Shown in pieces: positions 8,772-16,848 of a stretch of 64,000 nt of DNA (its first letter is position 1; each line of letters opens with the position of its first letter). The notes below the pieces were generated by a model. That model searched no databases, was not told the DNA's origin, and saw nothing but the letters and a program-made list of their open reading frames with translations. Origin of the DNA: Holophagales bacterium (GTDB lineage: Bacteria > Acidobacteriota > Thermoanaerobaculia > Multivoradales > Multivoraceae); assembly GCA_009836625.1 (NCBI GenBank), contig VXVC01000004.1, forward strand, positions 891,037-955,036, in the 5' to 3' direction. A program made the position numbers and the translations under genes.

Positions 8772-11398
8772 TGCCGATCGCCCTGCAGGAGCCGCTCTGG
8801 CTGCTAGCCGCGGTGCCGGTCGCGGCACTTCTGTGGTCACAGCGCAGCGACCGGCCGGATCGGCAGCGACGGCGACTGCTGTGGGTGCGCGGTTCGCTGC
8901 TGATCGCCGTCGTGCTGGCTCTGGCGGAGCCGGTCGCGACCTGGCGTACGCGCGAACTCGACGTGGCCGTTCTGGTCGATGTCTCGGCCAGCATCGAGCC
9001 GGCCAGCCTGAACCGGGCCCTCGAGGCAATCGAGAGCGGTCTTGGTCCGGACGGTCCGGCGCGCCTGTTCGCGTACGCCGATCGGGCCGCCACGGTCGCC
9101 GGTGCAGCGGACCTGAGGCGGCTCGAAGTCGCCGATTCCAGCACCGCCTCGGCTGGCGCAGCCGCTCTGGACCGCGGCAACACGCGGCCGGGCGCAGCCC
9201 TCCATCAGGCCGCCGCGACGCTGCGTCCCGATCGCGTGCGCCGGGTGCTGCTCCTTTCCGATGGGCAGCGCCTCGCGGGCGTCGGCGCGCGGGTCGTGGC
9301 CGAGTACCCGGATCTCCGTGTCGACACAGCGGCCCTCGGCCGGACGGCGCCCCCCGTCTGGATCGAGTCGGTCGAACTCGACGAGAGCGACCGGCCGCTG
9401 CACGCGGGAGAGCCCCACAGCTGGGTGCTCCGTCTCGGTAGCCGTTCCTCGCTGCCCGAAGCGCCCCTGATCCTGCGCGGCGGCGGCGCCGAGGAGCGTC
9501 ACAGCGTCGCACTCTCGCCGGGCGTCACGACCGTCGAACTGGAGTGGACCTTCGCCGAGCCCGGGATACAGACCTTCGAGGCGGTCTTGGGCACGGGCGA
9601 AGGCGCCGCTGCTTCGCGAGCTGCCTCGGAAGGCGCGATGTGGCGAGGCAGCCTGCGGATCGTGGCCCCGCACCGCGTCCTGCTGCTCGCACCCCAGAAC
9701 CATTCGGCCGACCTGCAGCGACTGCTCCAGGCGCAGGGCCTGCGCGTGATCCGGTCCACCCCGAGCCGGGCCGCTCTGTCCCCTTCGTCGCTGCGAAGCT
9801 ACGACGCCGTCGTGCTCAGCAACGTTGCCGCCGACAGCCTCCCGGAACCGGCCCAGCGGGTCCTGGGCGAGTGGGTCTCGGAAGAAGGCGGTGGACTCCT
9901 CTTCGTGGCCGGGGAGGAGACATTCGGCGAGGAGGGCTACCGGAACTCGCCTCTCGAGCGCGTTCTGCCGCTCGACTTCGAGATCGAGGAGGAGCGCAGC
10001 GAGGTCGCCCTGATGATCGCTCTCGACAAGTCGTACAGCATGAAGGGCCCGAAGATGGACCTGGCCAAGGAAGCCGCCAAGGCCGCGCTGGGCATGCTGA
10101 ACGAGCAGCACCGCTTCGGCCTCGTCGCCTTCGACTGGCACACCCACGACATCGTCGGCCTGCAGTTCGTTCGCGACCAGGAGCGACTGAACCAGAGGGT
10201 CGACCGCATCGAAGCCAGCGCCCAGACGAACTTCTACCCGGCTCTGGAGGCCTGCCTGGAGCAGCTCTCCGAAGTCGAGTCCGAGGTCAAGCACGTCATC
10301 CTGGTCTCCGACGGCCGCACCTACCCCGACGAGTACGAACAGCTCGTCCTGCGGATGAGGCAGGAGGAAATCACCGTCTCCACTGTCGCGATCGGCGTCG
10401 AGTCCGACCGGGAACTGCTCGCCGACATCGCCGACTGGGGCGACGGCAACGCCTACACGATCGAGGATCCGAGCTCCGTCCAGAGCATCCTGATCGACGA
10501 GACGATGAACCAGCTACCCGACTCGGCCCGTGAGGAGACGATCCTGGTCGAACTGCGCGGCCAGTCGGACGCCCTGACCGGAGTTGACGTCGCCAGCGCG
10601 CCGGAGCTCTACGGCCGGATCGCCGCGGTGGCCAAGGACAGCGCCGAGGTCATCCTCGGCGCCGGCGAGTCGGATCCGATCCTGGCCAGCCGTTACGTCG
10701 GCCTGGGCAAGACCTGGATGTTCACGTCCGACCTCGAACCGCGCTGGGCAAGCGACTGGCTGCGCTGGCCGGAACTGGGCCGGCTGGTCGCCCAGGTGGT
10801 CCGCGACGCCGCCGACCGCCGCGCCGGCGCCGAGTGGGAGTTCGATCTCGACCGCCGCGACGAAGTGCTCGAAGCGGCACTCAGCGTGGTCGAGGAGGAT
10901 GGCCGGTTCGGCAGCGACCTATCGCCCCGCCTGGTCGTCCTTCGCGGCGACCGCCGGATCGAGGCGCCGCTGCAGCGCACGGGACCCGGCCTCTACCGCC
11001 TGGTGTCCGGGGAAGGCATGCTGCTCGCGCCGAGCCTCGAGCCCTACCGCGTAGAAGTTCACACCGGCCCGGCCGGCGCCGCGGAGACGATCGGCCCGGG
11101 CCGCACGATCTTCTACCCCGCCCGCGACGAACTTCGCCCCGGCGCTCCCGACATCGCGGCGCTGGCCGAACTCGCCGTGGAGACCTCCGGCCTCTTCCAC
11201 GAAACGGTCGCCGCCGCCGTCGGCGCCATCACCGCCCCCAGCGCCGACACCGCCGTCCGTCGCTTCGACCTCTGGTCCGTCCTCCTGGTCGCCGCGACCC
11301 TGCTTTTCCTCGCCGAACTCCTGCTTCGCCGTCGTCGGCGGCAGACGGCCACGGTCACCTCTGTCTCGGACACCGCGCGAACGCGGTCAGCCGCCTAA
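8771..11398 (+). CDS. Membrane protein with two VWA domains and a glutamine amidotransferase-like domain
   Basis: 875 residues from ATG 8771. The reading frame stays open far upstream (to 6860), but that part is an out-of-frame shadow of the DUF58 and BatA genes. Two N-terminal helices span about residues 5-55. A first VWA follows with MIDAS DVSAS at about 75. A class I amidotransferase-like domain (RVLLLAPQNHSADLQRLL ... YDAVVLSNV ... GGGLLFVAGEETF) lies at about 310-395. A second VWA with DKSYS (about 420) carries a well-conserved ILVSDGRT strand. One helix near the C-terminus (LWSVLLVAATLLFLAELL) is followed by an Arg-rich tail. It closes the MoxR/Bat operon. Confidence 0.85.
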   Translation: MPIALQEPLWLLAAVPVAALLWSQRSDRPDRQRRRLLWVRGSLLIAVVLALAEPVATWRTRELDVAVLVDVSASIEPASLNRALEAIESGLGPDGPARLFAYADRAATVAGAADLRRLEVADSSTASAGAAALDRGNTRPGAALHQAAATLRPDRVRRVLLLSDGQRLAGVGARVVAEYPDLRVDTAALGRTAPPVWIESVELDESDRPLHAGEPHSWVLRLGSRSSLPEAPLILRGGGAEERHSVALSPGVTTVELEWTFAEPGIQTFEAVLGTGEGAAASRAASEGAMWRGSLRIVAPHRVLLLAPQNHSADLQRLLQAQGLRVIRSTPSRAALSPSSLRSYDAVVLSNVAADSLPEPAQRVLGEWVSEEGGGLLFVAGEETFGEEGYRNSPLERVLPLDFEIEEERSEVALMIALDKSYSMKGPKMDLAKEAAKAALGMLNEQHRFGLVAFDWHTHDIVGLQFVRDQERLNQRVDRIEASAQTNFYPALEACLEQLSEVESEVKHVILVSDGRTYPDEYEQLVLRMRQEEITVSTVAIGVESDRELLADIADWGDGNAYTIEDPSSVQSILIDETMNQLPDSAREETILVELRGQSDALTGVDVASAPELYGRIAAVAKDSAEVILGAGESDPILASRYVGLGKTWMFTSDLEPRWASDWLRWPELGRLVAQVVRDAADRRAGAEWEFDLDRRDEVLEAALSVVEEDGRFGSDLSPRLVVLRGDRRIEAPLQRTGPGLYRLVSGEGMLLAPSLEPYRVEVHTGPAGAAETIGPGRTIFYPARDELRPGAPDIAALAELAVETSGLFHETVAAAVGAITAPSADTAVRRFDLWSVLLVAATLLFLAELLLRRRRRQTATVTSVSDTARTRSAA

Positions 11399-11408
11399 GA
11401 CCACCTCG

Positions 11409-13356
11409 CTACTCGCACGGGAACGCCGTCGTATCGGACCTTGTCCTGGCCGTTACGCCCAGCCGGTTCCGATGCGCCCAAAGCAGGCCGCGCTTGTCAG
11501 TGACATGGAGGTTGAACGCCAAGTCCGTCACCGGCGCCACGAAGACCCAGCGGTGATTGTTGTGCGAGCAGCCGTCGAGCACCTTGATCAGCACCTCCGC
11601 GTTGCCGCGGTCGAAGAACCAGAGCAGCCCCGATTGACCTGAGGCCCAGATTCCTCCCTTACCTTCGCCCACATCCCCGTCCGCCGTTTCGTAGCAGAGG
11701 CTCACCTCGTACCCGTCGCCGAACACGAGGGGCGTCGAGGTCGGATGACAGTCGGTGTACGACCCGCCGGTTCCTCCGTCGTCGTTCAGGATCAAACCCA
11801 CAGCCGACGACCTTCCGAGTTGCACGTTCTCGCCATCGCTCAGCACCACCTGTACGGTCTCGTCAGGTTCGACGTCGGTGTCACCGTGCACCGGAACAAC
11901 AATGACAGCGTCAGTCCTGGAAGGCTCGAACTCGAGGACTCCTCTGGTCGGTACGTAGTCGGCGCCAGCTACAGCCGTACCGCCCCGAAGTCGCATAGCG
12001 GATGCGTCCGCGGCGGCTATCCGCCGCGCTGCGACTGAGAGAGAACGTCAGTTCACTGATTCCGCTGTCGCCCTCCCCGACGCTGGCGTCAGAGATCCAA
12101 ACACTGGGAAGGGCCTCAGGGGGAGCCGCACAGACAGGGAGGAAGATCTCGTTCCTCTGCGGGTTGATCTGATAGGTCCCTTCCCGAGCGAAACGACGCA
12201 GGCCAGCAGGAACACAGCCAGTCAGTCTGTTGCCGTAGAGAATCAGCCTGTCCAACTTCGTCAGCTTCTCGAGTTCCGACGGAATCCTCCCCGTCAGATC
12301 GTTCACGTTTAATTCCAACTGGATCAAGTTGGTCATTCCACCGAGCGCAGGCGGAATAGTCCCCGTCAAGTCGTTCCCGGAAAGATACAACCCGAAGAGG
12401 TTGTTCAGCCTGCTCAACTCCGGCGGAACCCTCCCGGTCAGATCGTTTCCCGTCAAGTCCAACGAGCTCAGGCTCTCCAGTCTGCTGAGTTCGACCGGGA
12501 TACTGCCCGTCAGGCGATTGGAGTACGCGTAAAGCGTCTTGAGCTTCGACAGATTACCGAGTTCTGGCGGGATTCTCCCCGTCAGCGCCTGGTTGCCCAG
12601 GTGAAGAAAGGTCAACCGGCCTAGCTGCCCCAGTTCCGCCGGGATTCTCCCCGTTAGTCCGTGGTACCCGTTCGAGTCCAGTCTCAGGTCGGTAAGTCTG
12701 AAGAGGTTGCCGAGTTCCGCAGGAATCGGACCCGTCAGCCGATTCGGGCCTAGGTCAAGGTAGGTCAGACCGGTGAGTGCACCGATCTCAACAGGAATGC
12801 CTCCCGTCAGTCTGTTGAAGCCAAGATCCAGGTGAGCCAGACCGGTCAGTTGCCCGAGCTCTGCAGGAATCCTCCCCGTCAGATCGTTCCCGTTCAGCTT
12901 CAAGGACGTCAGGCTGGCTAGCTTCCGAAGTTCAGTAGGAATCTCCCCCGTCAGCTCGTTGGAGCCCAGGTTCAGGCGGGTCAGACCTGTAAGTTCACCG
13001 ATCTCCGCAGGAATCCTCCCCATCAATCTCGGGCGCGAGAGACCGCTCAGATCGAGGGCCGACACTCTGCCGCCGGTGATCGAAACGCCGTCCCAGTACG
13101 ACAGGGGCAGGTCAGTCCGCCAGTCCAACCTTGCCGCACCGCGCAGGGCATCCTTAAGGCCCATCAGCGTGTCACAGTCGGCGACCAAGCTATCGGGCTG
13201 GCCCTGAACCGCCTCCGTCCCCGCACACACGCTTTGCGCAACGGCCTTTGAAGGAACAGCCTGCAGCCCCACAGCAAAGCCCAAGAGCAACGGCCAGTAC
13301 CGGGGCCACCACACGCGGCGAAGGCGCGTCGACGAAGAGAAGACGGCTCGCGTCAT
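11409..13356 (-). pseudogene. Secreted plant-type LRR / Calx-beta protein, frameshifted
   Basis: Read on the minus strand from ATG 13356, the protein has a signal peptide (to about residue 41, AVAQS) and a Cys-flanked cap. Eleven to twelve 24-residue leucine-rich repeats of the 'GxIPxELGxLTxLxxLxLxxNxLT' plant type follow, then a Cys-containing C-cap and a Calx-beta domain starting at VWISDASVGEGDSG. Inside the Calx-beta domain, after IRYATS, one extra base near 11982 moves the frame. The continuation GGTAVAGADYVP...PDETVQVVLSDGE is in the second frame and ends at 11409 with the C-terminal module shared with genes at 44-47 kb (FFDRGNAEVLIKVLDG). All parts are otherwise intact, so this may be a sequencing error rather than a true pseudogene. 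It overlaps the ROK kinase stop by four bases. Confidence 0.8.
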
Positions 13357-14339
13357 CGCTGCCTACTCGAAGTCATGGCCCACGCCAGCACGCCGGCCAG
13401 GCCGGCATCCGTGCCGAGAGCAGCCGGTTCGACGCGGACGTCGTCCGTCGGAAAGACGCGGACGCGTTCCGCGATCGTCTGCTTGACGCCGTCGAAAAGC
13501 ACGTCGCCGAGGCCGGCGACGCCGCCGCCGAGCACGATGAGCTCCGGATGCAAGGTGACGACGACGTTGGCGGCGGCGATGCCGACGAGGCCCGCGATCC
13601 GCTCCAGTTCCTGCGCCACCGACTCGTCACCGGCCCTCGCCGCCTCGCCCATCGTCTCTGGGTTGACCTTCTCGGTGTCTCCTCCGGCGATCTTCTGCAA
13701 GATGGGCGCCTGACCCGAGCGCAGGAGCCGAACGCCGGACGCACCGATCGCCGGACCACTCGCTACCGCCTCCAGGCAGCCCCGGTTGCCGCAACCGCAG
13801 AGGGGACCGGTTGGATCGACGATCTGGTGGCCAAGTTCGCCGGCTGAGCCGAGCGGTCCCAGTCGCAGTCTGCCCTCGACCACCACGCCGCCGCCGATCC
13901 CGGTGCCGAGCGCGAACAGCGCCATCGTCGACACGCCACGACCGGCGCCGAAACGGAACTCTCCCAACGTCGCCGCGCGAACGTCGTTCAGAAGACGAAC
14001 CGGCGTCTCCAGGTGCGCGCCGAGCAGGCGAGCAACCGGCACATCCCGCCACTGGCCCGGCAGGTTGGGCAGGAACCGGGTGACGCCGGCCTCGAGGTCG
14101 ACCCATCCGGGACAACCGACGCCGACCGCGGCCGGACGCCTGCCAACCTCCCGTTGCAGCTCGAGCAGGCCCTCGGCAATCCGGTCGAGCATCGGCTCCC
14201 ATCCGTCGTAGCCGCCGCCTTCGAGGTTCCGGCGCGCGACCAGGCGGTAGCTGCCGGCATCAACATCGACGAAGCCCAGCGCCAGTCCGATGTGGGAACC
14301 GCCGAGATCGACGGCGCCGTAGAGTCCCTCAGTCGTCAT
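13353..14339 (-). CDS. ROK-family sugar kinase (glucokinase-like)
   Basis: A 328-residue ROK protein. The N-terminal phosphate-binding motif is AVDLGGSHIG, with LGTGIGGGVV at about 120-130. The ROK zinc motif (CGCGNRGCLEA) is at about 181-191, preceded by the conserved GELGH segment that carries the catalytic-site histidine. These enzymes phosphorylate glucose or N-acetyl sugars with ATP. A helix-turn-helix is absent, so it is a kinase and not a NagC-type repressor. The stop overlaps the ATG of the LRR protein (ATGA), an odd partnership. A strong terminator ends 22 bases upstream of the start, leaving little space for a separate promoter. Confidence 0.88.
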   Translation of the reverse strand: MTTEGLYGAVDLGGSHIGLALGFVDVDAGSYRLVARRNLEGGGYDGWEPMLDRIAEGLLELQREVGRRPAAVGVGCPGWVDLEAGVTRFLPNLPGQWRDVPVARLLGAHLETPVRLLNDVRAATLGEFRFGAGRGVSTMALFALGTGIGGGVVVEGRLRLGPLGSAGELGHQIVDPTGPLCGCGNRGCLEAVASGPAIGASGVRLLRSGQAPILQKIAGGDTEKVNPETMGEAARAGDESVAQELERIAGLVGIAAANVVVTLHPELIVLGGGVAGLGDVLFDGVKQTIAERVRVFPTDDVRVEPAALGTDAGLAGVLAWAMTSSRQR

Positions 14340-14360
14340 GATCCGCCCGCGCCATTCTCA

Positions 14361-14398
14361 CAAAGAGAAACGGCGCGCCCAACCAGGTGGACGCGCCG
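14361..14398 (-). terminator. Rho-independent terminator after the monooxygenase-like gene
   Basis: On the minus strand, CGGCGCG and its complement CGCGCCG (14371-14398) close a hairpin with a loop of about 14 bases. A pyrimidine-rich tail (TTTCTCTTTG, 14361-14370) follows. It lies downstream of the gene ending at 14429. It also lies directly upstream of the ROK start at 14339, so it could act as an attenuator for the ROK-LRR pair. Confidence 0.6.
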
Positions 14399-14428
14399 CA
14401 TCGCAAGGCCCTTGCCGTGACGGAGCCG

Positions 14429-15763
14429 CTACTGGCCGCCGCCCGCGGCCGGCGTGGCGTTCGCAGCCGCGCCTTCTGCCTCGGTAACGAGGTCGGCGCC
14501 CCGATCCTCCGAGTAGTCGATGAAGCCGATCATCATCTCGTCGGTCGTCGGTCCGCCGAACTGGACGGCGCGGGTCGTGTCGAGCTCGAGCACCGTCTGC
14601 TCGTTGCGTTCCTCCGTGTTGACGTACGTCATCAGCACATCGACGCGGGTTCCGGCCGGAAGGTCCTTCGGCTCCTTGTAGATGTAGTTCGTCTGCCAGT
14701 TCCAGTCGTAGGCCGGAACGTCGAGGAGGACCTCCTCGGTGCCGTCGGGGTAGTACGCGGTGTACCTGGCGTCCAGCCCCCGCAGGTGGGAGTGCGGCAG
14801 GTAACCGTAGATCGTCGTCGGGTACTCGAAGACCTTGGAGGCGCCGATGACCCAGTTCTCATGGCCCGGCGGGATCTCGAAGTCGCTGTTGCCGACGCCT
14901 TCCCACTTCGCGACCCGATCGATCTTCGCGTCCTTGGGATGGAACTTGAAGGCCATCTGGGAGCGGTCCCAGACTCCGGTGCCCTCGCCCGGCTCCTTGT
15001 TGTAGTGCATCGAGAAGTAGAGCTGCGTGCCGGGCATCAGCAGCCGGCCGGCGCCGTCCGGAAGGTAGAACGGCTCGGTACCGGGGGCGATGCCGCCGAG
15101 CAGACCGGAGGCACCAGGCGTCTCGGTCTCGGTCGCGACCCGCGAACCGACGATGTGGTGCACCACGTCGCTGCCGGGGCGGAACTCGATCGCCTGGATC
15201 CAGCGCGGCTCGGGAAGCATCTCCTCCGTGATCATGACCGCCTTCAGACTGATGTTCACGTCCTTGACGTCGTCGTCGACCCAGAACGGCTCGGCCAGGT
15301 CGAGCACCAGGTCGGGCTCACCGATCAGCCAGCCGGTCGGCCACTCGAGCGGTTCCGGCGCCTTCGCCGGATCGCCGCGGCGGGCACCGGTCTTCGACCA
15401 GCCGACGATCGTGTCGATCTCTTCCGCGGTCAGGATCCGCTCGTTGGTGAACTGACCGTGGGTGTCATCGCTCGCGAACCACGGCGGCATCTCCTTCGCT
15501 TCCACCTGCCGCGCGATGCTGCGGGCCCACGGACGTGTCTCTTGGTAGGTCGTCAGGGCCATCGGCGCCTTCATGCCACCGTAGGCAACGCCCTCGGGGC
15601 GATGGCAACCCTGGCAGGAGCGCTGCAGGATCGGCTCCACGTCCTCGTGGAACGTGATCGTTTCGGGGCTGTCGGGCTCGTTGGGGCCGGCGGCAAGAAC
15701 CGGGGCCGCGACAACGAGAACCATGACGGCGAGAGCGGCGAAGCGGGAACGGCGTGACATCAC
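14429..15763 (-). CDS. Secreted cytochrome c / copper type II monooxygenase-like protein
   Basis: 444 residues with a signal peptide (about 1-24, VLAAG). A single haem-c motif CQGCH lies at about 54-58, and a characteristic EAKEMPPWFA segment closes the cytochrome part at about 95-104. The C-terminal two-thirds resemble the copper type II, ascorbate-dependent monooxygenase fold: DVVHHIVG, YFSMHYN and GYLPHSHLRGLD supply His clusters as in the peptidylglycine/dopamine hydroxylase group. This haem plus Cu2-monooxygenase architecture is common in Acidobacteriota and Planctomycetes, but its substrate is unknown. A good ribosome site GGGAGGAAG precedes the ATG. Confidence 0.78.
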   Translation of the reverse strand: MMSRRSRFAALAVMVLVVAAPVLAAGPNEPDSPETITFHEDVEPILQRSCQGCHRPEGVAYGGMKAPMALTTYQETRPWARSIARQVEAKEMPPWFASDDTHGQFTNERILTAEEIDTIVGWSKTGARRGDPAKAPEPLEWPTGWLIGEPDLVLDLAEPFWVDDDVKDVNISLKAVMITEEMLPEPRWIQAIEFRPGSDVVHHIVGSRVATETETPGASGLLGGIAPGTEPFYLPDGAGRLLMPGTQLYFSMHYNKEPGEGTGVWDRSQMAFKFHPKDAKIDRVAKWEGVGNSDFEIPPGHENWVIGASKVFEYPTTIYGYLPHSHLRGLDARYTAYYPDGTEEVLLDVPAYDWNWQTNYIYKEPKDLPAGTRVDVLMTYVNTEERNEQTVLELDTTRAVQFGGPTTDEMMIGFIDYSEDRGADLVTEAEGAAANATPAAGGGQ

Positions 15764-15811
15764 GGGCTTCCTCCCAGAGGGTCTGGTTGCGGTTGATCGG
15801 ACCCTACCACA

Positions 15812-15827
15812 CTGAGTGACGACTCAG
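15812..15827 (-). terminator. Small hairpin abutting the bolA stop
   Basis: A perfect 6-bp stem with a 4-base loop (CTGAGT-CGTC-ACTCAG on the minus strand) begins at the base after the bolA stop codon. There is no U-tract, so it may be a weak terminator, an RNA-stabilising hairpin, or chance. Confidence 0.3.
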
Positions 15828-16103
15828 CTAATGGACCCCGGCCTCCGCCGGCACCACGGTCTCGAGCCGGTCGATGGCGTGGACAGGGGCGGCGTCGCCC
15901 TTCATCAGGTGGGCGATCGCCCGCAGCACCAGCCGCTGGCGAGCCAGCGTCCGCTTGCCGCCGAAGGCCGCCGACTCGACCCGCAGACTGAAGTGGTTGC
16001 CTTCTCCGGTCACCTCGATGAGGGCGTCCGGCAGCGCGGCGGCCACCGCCTCCCGGATGCGCGCCGCCGTCTCCTGCGGCGTCGGCTGGTCGGCGATCTC
16101 CAC
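15828..16103 (-). CDS. bolA: BolA family protein
   Basis: A 91-residue protein covering the whole BolA fold: an N-terminal helix AARIREAVAAALPDALIEV, the strand with the conserved ligand histidine in EGNHFSLRV, and the helix RLVLRAIAHLMKG with the end motif VHAIDRL. BolA proteins pair with monothiol glutaredoxins to hold a [2Fe-2S] cluster in iron sensing and cluster trafficking. That fits here, because the CGFS glutaredoxin gene lies 14 bases upstream on the same strand. The C-terminal tail (ETVVPAEAGVH) is unremarkable. Confidence 0.92.
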   Translation of the reverse strand: MEIADQPTPQETAARIREAVAAALPDALIEVTGEGNHFSLRVESAAFGGKRTLARQRLVLRAIAHLMKGDAAPVHAIDRLETVVPAEAGVH

Positions 16104-16117
16104 TCCGCTCCGCGGAC

Positions 16118-16750
16118 TTAGCCGCCGGCGCGGACGGCCGGGATATCGACGTCGAGCCGCTGGCCGTGCTCGGTGTCGACCACCGTGATCGAAGCGCCCT
16201 GCGCCCGCCCCGCACTGTCCCGATCGAGCAGGAAAAACAGGCCGCCGACCGGCACCCGAAGCTCGGTACCCGCTGCCGGACCGAAGCCGAGGAACGGCTG
16301 GAACTTCGCGTCGATGCCGAAGTGGAGCTCCGCCCCCTGCTGCTGCTGGGCGTTTCGGAGGATCTGCTCTGCCTCGGCGCTAATCGTGATCTCGACCTGG
16401 TCGGCGGACAACTCCGCGCGTTCCATGCCCAGCGCGTCGTGGAGCTCGCCGTTGTCGTACATCTCCTTGACGATGTCGCAGCCGCCCATGAACTCGCCGC
16501 CGATGTAGAGCTGCGGAATCGTGGGCCAGTCCGAGAACTCCTTGACGCCCTCGCGAACCTCGCCGTCCGACAGGACGTCGAAGGTCTCGTAGGCCGGCAG
16601 GAGGCGGTTCAGCACCTGGACGACCTGCGCCGAGAATCCGCACTGCGGAGCGGCCGGGCTGCCCTTCATGAAGAGAACGGCTGTCCCGGAATCGACGATG
16701 CCCTGGATGCGGGACTCGAGTTCAGGCGTGAGCGACATGGGGTCTTTCAT
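16118..16750 (-). CDS. grxD: Monothiol CGFS glutaredoxin with C-terminal A-type carrier-like domain
   Basis: 210 residues, about twice a normal Grx4. Residues about 1-105 are a class II monothiol glutaredoxin with the CGFS motif (about 37-40), WPTIPQLYIGGEFMGGCDI as the glutathione-binding part, and a preceding FMKGSP strand. Residues about 115-205 resemble an IscA/HesB-type fold (VEITISAEAEQILRNA at the start, GASITVVD near the end), but the three cysteines of true A-type carriers are absent. It probably carries [2Fe-2S] clusters with the BolA protein encoded just downstream. The start could be ATG 16750 or the in-frame ATG at 16738 (MSLTPEL). Confidence 0.85.
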   Translation of the reverse strand: MKDPMSLTPELESRIQGIVDSGTAVLFMKGSPAAPQCGFSAQVVQVLNRLLPAYETFDVLSDGEVREGVKEFSDWPTIPQLYIGGEFMGGCDIVKEMYDNGELHDALGMERAELSADQVEITISAEAEQILRNAQQQQGAELHFGIDAKFQPFLGFGPAAGTELRVPVGGLFFLLDRDSAGRAQGASITVVDTEHGQRLDVDIPAVRAGG

Positions 16751-16848
16751 GGCCCTGCGGGCCGGTCGTGCTTGTTGCTACTCTACCGGGTTCATTGCCG
16801 ACCCGCGACCGCAGCGCGAGAAACGACCGGTCAGGAGACTGCAACGGA

